A stretch of DNA of 64,000 nucleotides from positions 46,968 to 110,967 of the IMG/VR virus record IMGVR_UViG_3300011113_000784, one strand, 5' to 3'. Below the pieces are notes generated by a model. It was given only the letters and a program-made list of their open reading frames with translations, was not told where the DNA came from and did no database searches. The DNA is from a virus. Positions 56,201 to 62,855 of the stretch are shown in pieces; positions within the stretch are counted from its first letter, which is position 1, and the number at the start of each line of letters is the position of its first letter. The translations under genes and the position numbers were made by a program.

Positions 56201-56694
56201 GCACCATTTGCCAAGTGAACGCTACCAATTTGTCCACTTCCAACAGATCCAGAAAGTAATCCGCCAGAAGCAATATGGATTCCACCAATAACACCTGATG
56301 TGATATTTCCAGAATTAACTGAGTTGTTGCCAATATATCCAGATGTAACAATTCCAGATTGAAGTGTTGTTCCTGATTGAATTACGCCTGATGCAATGTG
56401 AGATAAACCAATTTGCCCACTAGCTATACTTCCAGATACAACTGCTGCATTTGCAATATGACCACTATTAATAATTCCACTAGATAAATCGTATCTGGTT
56501 ATTTGTCCACTTGCAATATTTCTTGATGTAATTGCATCAAGACCAATATGACCGCTGTTAACCGCACCACTTGAAAGTTTAAATTGACTAACTTGTCCAG
56601 AGGCTATATTGCCAGAAAGAACTGCATTGTTGCCAATGCTTCCTGAAACTATTCCACCACTCGTTACTCTATATGCAAAACTTACAACTGGCAT
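50230..56694 (-). CDS. Giant Ser-Gly-repeat fibre protein with inserted fibre domains, 2154 aa
   Basis: Begins MPVVSFAYRVTSGGIVSGSIG. The repeat 'SGSIASGQIG(A/L)xHLASGxxxSG' runs through most of the protein; non-repetitive domains occur at about 775-830, 1010-1360 (containing TTWQRYEEQQTTG to TYDGGVWRNL) and 1640-1750. The C-terminus has NPVNGDRWFNTDTG, a 'DTGI' end also seen in other phage fibres. Unlike its two neighbours it lacks the shared head and C-terminal module, so it is probably a different fibre part. Confidence 0.82.
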   Translation of the reverse strand: MPVVSFAYRVTSGGIVSGSIGNNAVLSGNIASGQVSQFKLSSGAVNSGHIGLDAITSRNIASGQITRYDLSSGIINSGHIANAAVVSGSIASGQIGLSHIASGVIQSGTTLQSGIVTSGYIGNNSVNSGNITSGVIGGIHIASGGLLSGSVGSGQIGSVHLANGAVQSGDISSGQIGLYHLASGTIFSGTFVASGTVQSGALGNASVVSGSIGSGQIGASHIASGVLAGGLTSGSVTSGYLGNGSVVSGSIASGSVGQFAIASGSITAEHIASGAIINTDIANNAVTSGKIASGTIGTIHVANEGILSGNIGSGQIGLVHLASGAVLSGTFLLSGNVTSGYLGNNSVNSGNITAGTINGIHIASGGLGSGSISSGSIGSVHLADGAVLSGDISSGQIGLYHIASGVINSGVFVASGTVQSGALGNASVVSGSIASGQIGQYHLASGVSFTLTSGAVQSGNIGNNAVTSGNIASGQIGANHIASGVIPTSFSLTSGIVQSGNLGNNSVNSGNISSGQIGLVHLASGTIISGTFLLSGNVTSGYLGNNSVNSGNITAGTINGIHIASGGLLSGSIGSGQIGSIHLADGSVKSGDISSGQIGIYHIASGVIQSGIFVTSGSVQSGSLGNSSVVSGSIGSGQIGQYHLASGVSFTLTSGTVQSGNIGNSAVTSSNIASGQIGLVHLASGTVFSGTFVASGTVQSGSLGNASVVSGSIASGQIGANHIASGVIPTSFSLTSGIVQSGNLGNGAVNSGNISSGQVGKIHIASGQVVKGLQQGSNVTITADANDVYTISATISGGVAVEPLTIASGLSLNSGTIYNGSVAMTLGVSSGGIVSNLIADNAITSSKVSSGQIGLYQIASGVVNSGIFVTSGSVQSGSLGNASVVSGSIASGQIGLVHLASGTVFSGTFVISGSVQSGSLGNASVVSGSIASGQIGTFHIAQNAITDGLIASGAITSGMVGSGAIFNNNIASGGVVSGKLADASVISGSIASGQISTNHFSSGAIINNALTLNGTTWQRYEEQQTTGLLYGGLISFLSGANTIIISSGEGVICTPRVGASGNPESVNVSWGYTSGLAIPISSGNVTYVSVKSGGTFVTQNAAFTLTEYLEQITLGYVLHPNNTTIQAVEPHPNVSYACVSQLDSFARVFGPVKVTGLSIAANGANLQVNRAAGTAFAFGSNYENNINNPSTTTENAKTTVNMYYIYRSATAGDFTFTTSPVTNIDPGSYDIGTGTLVAVGANQWTIQRVFYIPGDTNNVYIYYGRATYGNSATASQNIFLEAFDEDPFTSAACVFLGYIIVRGAAATLNTTANAVFIQAGNFRNSAGGGGGTGGLTLDDLTDVTISSAANNQVLTYDGGVWRNLYVTSGSISSGQIGTYHIAQNAITDGLIASGAITSGMIGDAAVFNNTIASGGVGSGKLADGSVYNNIVASGGIGSGKLADGSVYNNIVASGGIGSGKLSNASVVSGSIGSGQIGLVHLASGTVFSGTFVTSGSVQSGALGNGAVVSGSIASGVIGSVHLADGAILSGDIGSGQIGLVHLASGTVFSGTFLLSGNVTSGYLGNNSVNSGNITAGVIRDIHIASGGLLSGSIGSGVIGSVHLADGSILSGDIASGQIGKMHLSSGAVNSGQLATNSVTSGTIASGTLTGGSSGQIQVNNGASLNGFSGLTWNGNDLAAGLFASTQSIADEGGQINLATAQTNTTITSGSVSIDIYQDKLRIFETGGTNRGFFLQITSGGAGVSTNIMTGGSVTLQSGQVQSGFIGNAAVVSGSIASGAIGSVHLADGSILSGDIASGQISNLHLSSGAATGNLLSGSVSNTQLANNSITINGASTALGGSYANAALTIGTGLTGGSYNGSGAVTIALASGAAITNLLSGSIGSGYLANNSVVSGSVASGQIGLVHLASGTVFSGTFVTSGSVQSGGLGNASVVSGSIASGSIGQFHHASGSVTSGHIGNAAIVSGSIASGSVGQMHLSSGAVNSGQIGNNAVVSGSIASGQIGANHIASGVLSAGLTSGSVTSGYIGNAAVVSGSIASGSVGQFHHASGSVTSGHIGNVAVVSGSIASGSVGQFHHASGSVTSGHIGNAAIVSGSIASGIIGQFHFASGQLNRFAVTNATPSNPVNGDRWFNTDTGILLTYVDDGSTQQWVQL

Positions 56695-56706
56695 ATTTTT
56701 TCCTCA

Positions 56707-57198
56707 TTATGCATAGAACAAGTTAACCCAACAATCAGCAGAGCCAATTGTCTTGGTTGGTCCGGTAGAACTGTTGCACCAAGAAATTCCATTTGAAAAA
56801 TACATACCAAATTTACTACCATCCCAGAAAAAATTATCATTTGGGAATACACAAATTATTATTTTGGGTACACTGCCATTAGCAGGAACAGTCGCAGAAT
56901 CATGAATTTGTATAAATTGGATACTTCCACTACTATTAAATCCACTAAAACCATACAAAACACCAGAACTTGCTTTGACTATGCCAGAGTTTTCATAGGC
57001 AGTCGAGTTATATGTCGATGGTGTATAAGTATTTGTGCCATCTGGTTTTTCAGCAACTCCTTGTAAGCCGCTTGGTATATTTCTAACAACCAACGCTTCT
57101 TCTGATCCATTTGGTGTGGAACTTTGCACAACAGCTTTTGAATCGTTATCAACTATGTTCACGGATAACGAAGATTGTAGATAATTCAGATCACCCAT
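56707..57198 (-). CDS. Virion structural protein, 163 aa
   Basis: Located at the start of the fibre block. Typical phage-head/tail accessory composition: '[38 protein letters not shown]...[23 protein letters not shown]' (a 'GVL.gf.g.N....rYiq..d' pattern of a common phage structural family). A beta-rich fold. Could connect fibres to the tail. Confidence 0.65.
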   Translation of the reverse strand: MGDLNYLQSSLSVNIVDNDSKAVVQSSTPNGSEEALVVRNIPSGLQGVAEKPDGTNTYTPSTYNSTAYENSGIVKASSGVLYGFSGFNSSGSIQFIQIHDSATVPANGSVPKIIICVFPNDNFFWDGSKFGMYFSNGISWCNSSTGPTKTIGSADCWVNLFYA

Positions 57199-57260
57199 GA
57201 GTCTCCAATTTTTTATTTACATAATATATATTATTGTCAATCAAATTAAGAGGATGTTTT

Positions 57261-57575
57261 ATGCCAATCACAACTAATAATCCTGTTGTTGTTCCAGCCA
57301 CTACTGAAAAAACTTATGATTCATGGTGGATTGAAAAGATGAATATTGATGCAACTTTGCAAAATGAAGGCAAAGTTGTTTTAGTTATTGATTACAAACT
57401 TTGCTATCTTGACGAAAACCAAATGCCTGTTTTTCATCCAACCGAACCAGCTAAACAATTAATTATCAGGGATTTCTTAGCTTACACTTCACAAAGCCAA
57501 GATCTCTACAATACCGTTTGGGGTGCTGTGAATGTCATTGGCAATATCGGTAAAACTGAAGGTATTATTTCCTAA
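57261..57575 (+). CDS. Small phage structural-type protein, 104 aa
   Basis: ATG 57261 follows AAGAGGATG. Acidic/neutral beta-type sequence (TTEKTYDSWWIEKMNIDATLQNEGKVVLVIDYKLC), divergent from the previous gene. Ends overlapping the opposite glycosyltransferase by 4 nt. Likely structural; no family named. Confidence 0.55.
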   Translation: MPITTNNPVVVPATTEKTYDSWWIEKMNIDATLQNEGKVVLVIDYKLCYLDENQMPVFHPTEPAKQLIIRDFLAYTSQSQDLYNTVWGAVNVIGNIGKTEGIIS

Positions 57576-58423
57576 GATCTCATAATTCTATTGCTCACCT
57601 TTTTCCAATAAGGATATGAATTATATTCTGAAGAAGGCGAGTGATAAAACATGTACTTTGGATTATTAATGTCAATTTTAAAGCCATTGTTTAAAATTGT
57701 TTGATACATTTTTTGATATACTTGTGGGCAAGAATAGGGTTTTTTTTGTAAATTTATTTCTTTTATTCTTCCAACAACACTATCATCCCATTTGAAATGA
57801 TGTACTTGCGTAAAAAATGAATGTACTGGATATCTCCAAGGATGATCTAATTTTCTTGGTCCTATTCTTAGACCATTTTCTTTAGCATAATGTTGACCTA
57901 TAGTTACTTCAACATGCCCTTTGCATAAAGCGACTTTATTAGGACAAGCTCCACTAGTTAAAAATCCATAAAATCCAGCCATAGGAAATAGTTCCCATAA
58001 ATTTGAATCTATTTTTATTTCTGGAAAAACTCCATCTGCTCCCACTCTATCTAAAAATCCACCAGAAACATATTGCCAATTATTGACTTCACATTCTTCT
58101 ATTATTTCTTCAATATCTTTCCAATAAACATGGAATTCATCATCGTCAGCGATAATCCACCAATCATTAGGATACTTGTACTTTGTTAAGTTGTAAAATC
58201 TAGAAAGCTCTACCCAATCATTTGCTCGATGATTTTTTACTTCATAAATATTTAGACCAAATTCTTTAAGTAATTCTTGCACCTCCTCTACTAAACTTCT
58301 TGGAGAATTGTTGTTTTTATACAAAATTATAAATATATCGCTTACTTTTTCTTTGTAGTGATTTATTTGATGCCTTAATATGTTTGTTCTGCCACTTGTG
58401 ACAGTTAATAATTTCGGTTTCAT
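57572..58423 (-). CDS. GT2-like glycosyltransferase, 283 aa
   Basis: Begins PKLLTVTSGRTNILRHQINHY, with WWIIADDDEFHVYW providing the DxD-type metal site and 'GGFLDRVGADGVFPE' plus 'KLDHPWRYPVHSFFTQVHHFKWD' as acceptor regions. The pattern fits the putative glycosyltransferases (GT2/92-like) in phage and bacterial glycan clusters. Acceptor unknown. Confidence 0.7.
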   Translation of the reverse strand: MKPKLLTVTSGRTNILRHQINHYKEKVSDIFIILYKNNNSPRSLVEEVQELLKEFGLNIYEVKNHRANDWVELSRFYNLTKYKYPNDWWIIADDDEFHVYWKDIEEIIEECEVNNWQYVSGGFLDRVGADGVFPEIKIDSNLWELFPMAGFYGFLTSGACPNKVALCKGHVEVTIGQHYAKENGLRIGPRKLDHPWRYPVHSFFTQVHHFKWDDSVVGRIKEINLQKKPYSCPQVYQKMYQTILNNGFKIDINNPKYMFYHSPSSEYNSYPYWKKVSNRIMRS

Positions 58424-58467
58424 TATCTGAATATAGTGAAATTTTTAAAAATTACTATATCAATAGT

Positions 58468-58659
58468 ATGAAACCAGAATTACTTTTGTCCGATGAATTT
58501 GTTGAATTTTCAGCCAAAATTGCTGAATTGCATCAAAAAAAGAAACAACTAACAGCAGAGATCAAATCTCTAATTCAAAAACACCAGAAAGAAATTGCCG
58601 ATATTACTGAAGAAGTTCAAAAATTAACTGCTGAATTTGAAGAAAAAACCAATAAATAA
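58468..58659 (+). CDS. Small coiled-coil protein, 63 aa
   Basis: A single long amphipathic coiled coil (AELHQKKKQLTAEIKSLIQKHQ...). It starts 44 nt after the divergent glycosyltransferase start and 3 nt before the next gene. Not recognised. Confidence 0.5.
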   Translation: MKPELLLSDEFVEFSAKIAELHQKKKQLTAEIKSLIQKHQKEIADITEEVQKLTAEFEEKTNK

Positions 58660-58662
58660 AAC

Positions 58663-59313
58663 ATGATTAAACTAGGTCCACTATATCCGAAACGAAAAGA
58701 AATAGTTGCAGCATTAAAAACATTGCCAATTCAAACAGGCGATATTGTTTATAATGCTGCTGATGTCCCCGGTCCTTTTAACATACCATTTTCAAAACTT
58801 ATACAAAAATTTACTAAATCTCCATACTCTCATGGCACGGTAATGCTAGTTGAAGATGGAGAAATTTATGCAGTTGATGTATCCGATTGGGGAACAAGAA
58901 AGCTAAGACTGATAGATTGGTTTGACGATTGGTATATGGAGGAATTCTGCATATATCGTTTAAAAAATAAATCGCACGATGATCATTTGTGTTTAACTAA
59001 TCACATTTATGCTTTCCTTGATATGGACCCAAGTTATGATTTCAATTTCAATGACCCAAATAAGTTTTATTGTACAGAATCAGTGAAAACTATTTATAAA
59101 CAATGTGGTTATGATCTTGGTGGCGCATATCTTCTCAAAGATATTGTTCCCGGTTGGTTTTATCCATTAATTTTAATTGGAAATTATTTTACGGAATTTT
59201 TCTCAAAAGCATCATTGCCAACCAATGTTCCCATTAGCATCGTTGGTAATGAAATAAAAGGTATGAGAGCAAGTCCGCTTACTGAGCTAATTTTCAGCTA
59301 TCCCGTAAAATAA
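58663..59313 (+). CDS. YiiX/permuted papain-like amidase, 216 aa
   Basis: IQTGDIVYNAAD opens the fold, SPYSHGTVMLVEDGEIYAVDVSDWG gives the catalytic His in 'SHGTVM', and FYCTESVKTIYKQCG gives the Cys in 'CTESV' (circularly permuted order). The YaeF/YiiX type hydrolyses amide bonds, in cell wall or conjugated peptides. It could cooperate with the amidoligase and cyclotransferase also encoded here. ATG follows a very short intergenic gap. Confidence 0.75.
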   Translation: MIKLGPLYPKRKEIVAALKTLPIQTGDIVYNAADVPGPFNIPFSKLIQKFTKSPYSHGTVMLVEDGEIYAVDVSDWGTRKLRLIDWFDDWYMEEFCIYRLKNKSHDDHLCLTNHIYAFLDMDPSYDFNFNDPNKFYCTESVKTIYKQCGYDLGGAYLLKDIVPGWFYPLILIGNYFTEFFSKASLPTNVPISIVGNEIKGMRASPLTELIFSYPVK

Positions 59314-59314
59314 T

Positions 59315-59342
59315 TTGACTTTTAATCAAAAAATGATATGAT
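59315..59342 (+). promoter_or_regulatory. Sigma70-type promoter
   Basis: TTGACT (59315-59320), 16-nt spacer, TATGAT (59337-59342), then an AAGGAGGG ribosome site before the next ATG. Confidence 0.65.
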
Positions 59343-59366
59343 TGTTGCCTCAAGGAGGGCTGATAA

Positions 59367-59657
59367 ATGGTCGTTCGTTGTAAAATTTGCAAAAAATCTT
59401 GTATCAATTGGGAATCTACAATGCAGGAATGCAAGTGTGGAAACATAATGGGTTTTCATATTGATGAAACCAATATTTCCGTACTTTCACCAGATTTAGA
59501 TAATGTTCTTATCTGGCAAAACGAAGCACAACAATGGGTAAATTATGATAAAACGCATAATTACCCATTGATAACTTGGCAGGGCTATGCTGGTCAACCT
59601 TTTGAAATCAATCCAAAAAAGAAATCTAAGAAACTTTCGTCAACTCTGGATACCTAG
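59367..59657 (+). CDS. Small zinc-ribbon protein, 96 aa
   Basis: CKICKKSC near the start and CKCGNIMG form the metal site; the rest is beta-like with Trp/Tyr (ISVLSPDLDNVLIWQNEAQQW). Basic tail KKKSKK. Own promoter upstream suggests its expression is set separately. Overlaps the next opposite-strand gene by 32 nt. Confidence 0.6.
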   Translation: MVVRCKICKKSCINWESTMQECKCGNIMGFHIDETNISVLSPDLDNVLIWQNEAQQWVNYDKTHNYPLITWQGYAGQPFEINPKKKSKKLSSTLDT

Positions 59658-60414
59658 ATTTTAAATTATTAAGGTTGGAATTGAACCAAGTATTGAACTT
59701 TTTTTCAGCAGCTTCTGGACCAGACTCAGAAGTTTTTCCGGTTTTGCGGCGCTCTTGTTCATGAGTGCTTTCATGCACTATTGTACTGGCAATTTCTCTA
59801 ATAATATTAATTTGCGCTTCTTCAGGAGAAATCTTGCCTTCTTTTTGCAGTCTATTGTAAGTGTCATAAATATTTAAAACATTAATATGAATTGTATCAG
59901 TTGGCTGAATTGCCTGAATGACTTCTTCTGGCACTTTATGTTGCCTAAGAATATCTTCTGGCAATTGTGTCATTTTATCCATTTCTTCTTGCGAAAAAGT
60001 ATATTTTTGTTTGTTATACTGCTTTCCTAAAACAGCTTTATTTTCAGCCGAATTATACAATCCATACACACCAGCTTTGCTAATTGGTGTAATGGTTGTT
60101 ATATCTGTCAAATATTTGTTACCAGTTGCCTTATCATACTCTTGCACAATTTTTACTGCTAATCTTGATTTGTTATAAACCCTTTCCAATTGTGAAACAT
60201 CAACATCCTCAACACCAACATAACTTTGTTCTAAATAATGCCCACCTCTGGCTTTACGCTTGCAATAATTCTTTTGACTGAAACCTTTTGGGTGACTACA
60301 ATCTATACTTTTTTTGTATTTGGTTGACCAACGGCTTTTCATGCCATTGCGTGGTTTGTTGTACTCTTCTAAAGTTTCTCTATTTTCAACCCATTCAGAA
60401 AATTTGATGTACAT
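59626..60414 (-). CDS. Putative zinc metallopeptidase with capsid-targeting-like leader, 262 aa
   Basis: Starts MYIKFSEWVENRETLEE. After it, 'KSRWSTKYKKSIDCSHPKGFSQKNYCKRK' is a Cys/Lys-rich phage motif. C-terminal 'TIVHESTHEQERR' has a HExxHE zinc-site pattern typical of gluzincin-type peptidases, but no third ligand is certain. Acts possibly after injection or in head maturation. Same strand and leader as the two following genes. Confidence 0.55.
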   Translation of the reverse strand: MYIKFSEWVENRETLEEYNKPRNGMKSRWSTKYKKSIDCSHPKGFSQKNYCKRKARGGHYLEQSYVGVEDVDVSQLERVYNKSRLAVKIVQEYDKATGNKYLTDITTITPISKAGVYGLYNSAENKAVLGKQYNKQKYTFSQEEMDKMTQLPEDILRQHKVPEEVIQAIQPTDTIHINVLNIYDTYNRLQKEGKISPEEAQINIIREIASTIVHESTHEQERRKTGKTSESGPEAAEKKFNTWFNSNLNNLKSRYPELTKVS

Positions 60415-60448
60415 GATGTGTATTTATTGTTATTGAATATAATTATAA

Positions 60449-61138
60449 TTAATTATCAATTAATTTTTTAAACAACTCTCTGTTATCGACATTTATGATT
60501 TTATCAAAATGTTCACTAGGTGATACTTCTTGGAAAGAACTCATCATTCTGTCTAATACATTTTCTGGTATAGTTTTCGATCCACCTTTTGCTTTTATTT
60601 CTTCCGATCTTTTTTTAGACATTTTTTTAATAATTGATTCTGCACCACTAAAGTTAAACACAACAGCAATTTTGTTGTAATCTTCTTCTTTCCCTTCTAT
60701 TGCTCTTAACGCTTGTTTTCTTGCATTAACAGTCATATTAGTCATATCAACGATTATATCTTTACCAGAATTTATAGCTCCAGCAATTTTTTCTTTTAAT
60801 TTATCGTTTATGATTGAATTTGCTTTTAGAATTTTCGAGTAAGACAGTGGTTGCCAAGTCATGAAAGCTGGAGATTTTACAACAATTCCATATTTTGGAT
60901 TTTCATAACCTATGGATTCATCTGATTGTGGGGCAACAAACATTTCGTCATATGTCATACCCATACTTTCAGCAATTTGTTCAACGATGCTATCTCGATT
61001 AATAATATAAGGATCTTTGCCAGCAAATGTTTTCTCAATCCATGTTGATTTTCCGACTGATGGAGGACCGATCAATACAAATATTGATTTTTTTTCTGCT
61101 TCTGTAGACTCTAGCCATAATGAAAACTGTAGGTTCAT
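60449..61138 (-). CDS. P-loop kinase/zeta-toxin-like protein with capsid-targeting-like leader, 229 aa
   Basis: Leader MNLQFSLWLESTEAEK; then IFVLIGPPSVGKSTW is a Walker A loop at ~20-33, INRDSIVEQ follows and VDMTNMTVNARKQALR is the Walker B/lid region seen in polynucleotide kinase/zeta-toxin-like P-loop enzymes. Activity, such as phosphorylation of RNA ends, nucleotides or cell-wall sugars, is not deducible here. Confidence 0.7.
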   Translation of the reverse strand: MNLQFSLWLESTEAEKKSIFVLIGPPSVGKSTWIEKTFAGKDPYIINRDSIVEQIAESMGMTYDEMFVAPQSDESIGYENPKYGIVVKSPAFMTWQPLSYSKILKANSIINDKLKEKIAGAINSGKDIIVDMTNMTVNARKQALRAIEGKEEDYNKIAVVFNFSGAESIIKKMSKKRSEEIKAKGGSKTIPENVLDRMMSSFQEVSPSEHFDKIINVDNRELFKKLIDN

Positions 61139-61192
61139 AATATTTATTTATTAGTTATTTTCTTTTTTTAAGTTTGTCAAGAAAGTCGTCGG

Positions 61193-62704
61193 CTATGTCA
61201 TCGAAGTAGGACTGCTTTGCTGCAACAAATATGGTTGAATTAGTTTTTCAATTTCTGGTGTTTTATTGGTGTAATATTGATCAATGATTCTTGCTATTTC
61301 TTGCTTGCCAGATGCATAACGAATCAAATTATAAATATGATTATCATTAAGTTTATTTATATTTTCTGAGCCTAAAATTTTTGCCATTTCTTGCTTGTTA
61401 GATGCATGGAAAGATGCATTGAAAAGCGAACGATAAACATCGTTACTAGAAAGTTTATTTATAATTTCTGAACCTAAAATATTTGCTATTTCTTGCTTGT
61501 CAGATGCATAAAGAAGCAACTCAAAAACATTATCACTAGAAAGTTTTGTTTTATATTGAATTATAATTTTTGCCATTTCTTGCTTGTCAGATGCCTTATT
61601 AAGCAAATCATGAACATTATTGCTAGAAAGTTTGTTTATATTTTCTGAACCTAAAATATCTGCTATTTCTTGCGGTTTAGATGCATGGAAAAGCAAACGA
61701 TAAACATCATGATTAGAAAGTTTATTTATATTTTCTGAACCTAAAATATTTGCTATTTCTTGCTTGTTATTTTCTAGACTAAGCAAAAGTAAAATATTAT
61801 TATTAGAAAGTTTGTTTATATTTTCTGAACCTAAAATATCTGCTATTTCTTGCGGTTTAGATGCATAATGAAGTAAATAAAAAACATTATCATTAGAAAT
61901 TTCTTTTTTGTTTTGAATTATAATTTTTGCTATTTTGTCTTGATTTGCAACATGTCCCATTATAGTGCTAATATCGTCATCACTTAGCATTTGTTTTTTA
62001 CTTTTAATAAAAGATTTTGCCCATTCATCTTTATTTTTTATATTTTTAATCAAATCTAAAACGCTTGGTATATATTTTTCTTTATTTTTTTTATTTTCTA
62101 TGACATGTATTACTTTTAGAGCATTAGCAGTGAAAACAACACCTTGTGTTGGTTCAAAGGTGTGAATAGTTCCTGTGCCATGATCAAAGAAACCATCTAT
62201 GCCTAATTTTCTTAAATTAGTATTCCACAATATTGGATTTTCATTGGAAATCAATCGTGTTGCAAGCCAGACAGTTGAATAACTGCTCCTTATATCGAGT
62301 CCTTTAGTTTTTATTCGAGCAATTGCATTTTCTACTTCTGTTTCTGAAAATGTTTTCATAAGCAAATCTATGCCAAGTTGTGGTTCAACTGTTTTTTGCA
62401 TATGAAGAATTTTATTTGGTCTTACAATTTCACACACATTGATATAAGGTTGATCTCCAGCAAATGGCACATTTAGTTCCCAATCAATGACATATTTTAA
62501 TGGATAGAAATAAATTCCAAATGGTGTGTCGAATTTACTTTTTGGATTTATGCCTATTTTGTTAATTGATGTGTAAGAAACAACTAAATTGTCTGGATTA
62601 GGATGGTTAGCGTAAATGTATTTTAATGCATCTAATTTGTCACGGAATTGGACCCCGTTGACTTCTATTTTCTCTGAAAGTAATAGCCATTCTTTGAAAC
62701 GCAT
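61193..62704 (-). CDS. ADP-ribosyltransferase-like protein with helical repeats and capsid-targeting-like leader, 503 aa
   Basis: Leader MRFKEWLLLSEKIEV. Residues ~40-210 show an ART-like pattern: VVSYTSINKIGINP, TPFGIYFYPL and GTIHTFEPTQGVVF with a Glu before the terminal strand. Residues ~230-490 are about eight and a half alpha-helical repeats of ~30 residues (KQEIANILGSENINKLS...NVYxLL). The ART domain of phage 'polyvalent-type' proteins modifies host proteins after infection; T4 Alt is the analogy. Catalytic residues need modelling to confirm. Confidence 0.6.
   Translation of the reverse strand: MRFKEWLLLSEKIEVNGVQFRDKLDALKYIYANHPNPDNLVVSYTSINKIGINPKSKFDTPFGIYFYPLKYVIDWELNVPFAGDQPYINVCEIVRPNKILHMQKTVEPQLGIDLLMKTFSETEVENAIARIKTKGLDIRSSYSTVWLATRLISNENPILWNTNLRKLGIDGFFDHGTGTIHTFEPTQGVVFTANALKVIHVIENKKNKEKYIPSVLDLIKNIKNKDEWAKSFIKSKKQMLSDDDISTIMGHVANQDKIAKIIIQNKKEISNDNVFYLLHYASKPQEIADILGSENINKLSNNNILLLLSLENNKQEIANILGSENINKLSNHDVYRLLFHASKPQEIADILGSENINKLSSNNVHDLLNKASDKQEMAKIIIQYKTKLSSDNVFELLLYASDKQEIANILGSEIINKLSSNDVYRSLFNASFHASNKQEMAKILGSENINKLNDNHIYNLIRYASGKQEIARIIDQYYTNKTPEIEKLIQPYLLQQSSPTSMT
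61255..62030 (-). repeat. About 8.5 helical repeats of ~30 aa
   Basis: Units of form (K/P)QE(I/M)A(N/D)ILGSENINKLS(N/S)N(N/D)VYxLLxxAS. At the DNA level some units are near-identical (for example around 61630-61680 and 61818-61863), so unit number could vary by recombination. Confidence 0.75.
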
Positions 62705-62777
62705 AATGTGTATTTACAATTTTTAGCTAAAAATTTAATTCAATAAAATTGTTCAAAAGCTTAATCGACAAGACCAC

Positions 62778-62805
62778 TTGAAATCCTACCGGCACCTGTT
62801 ATAAT
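62778..62805 (+). promoter_or_regulatory. Sigma70-type promoter of the RuvB-like gene
   Basis: TTGAAA (62778-62783), 16-nt spacer, perfect TATAAT (62800-62805). CTTGCC/GGCAAG (62809-62826) would form a 6-bp hairpin at the very 5' end of the transcript. Confidence 0.75.
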
Positions 62806-62855
62806 GCCCTTGCCAATCACGGCAAGCAGAACCGCAGTTACATAAGGAGAATATT

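Noticed and set aside
41524-56694. CRISPR-like repeat array suggested by short repeated units
   Set aside because: The repeats lie in one open frame across kilobases, vary continuously and encode SGQIG/kelch-type protein repeats; there are no regular unique spacers.
57199-57260. Divergent promoter pair
   Set aside because: A TTGACA is present on the minus strand, but no convincing -10 box is at a suitable distance.
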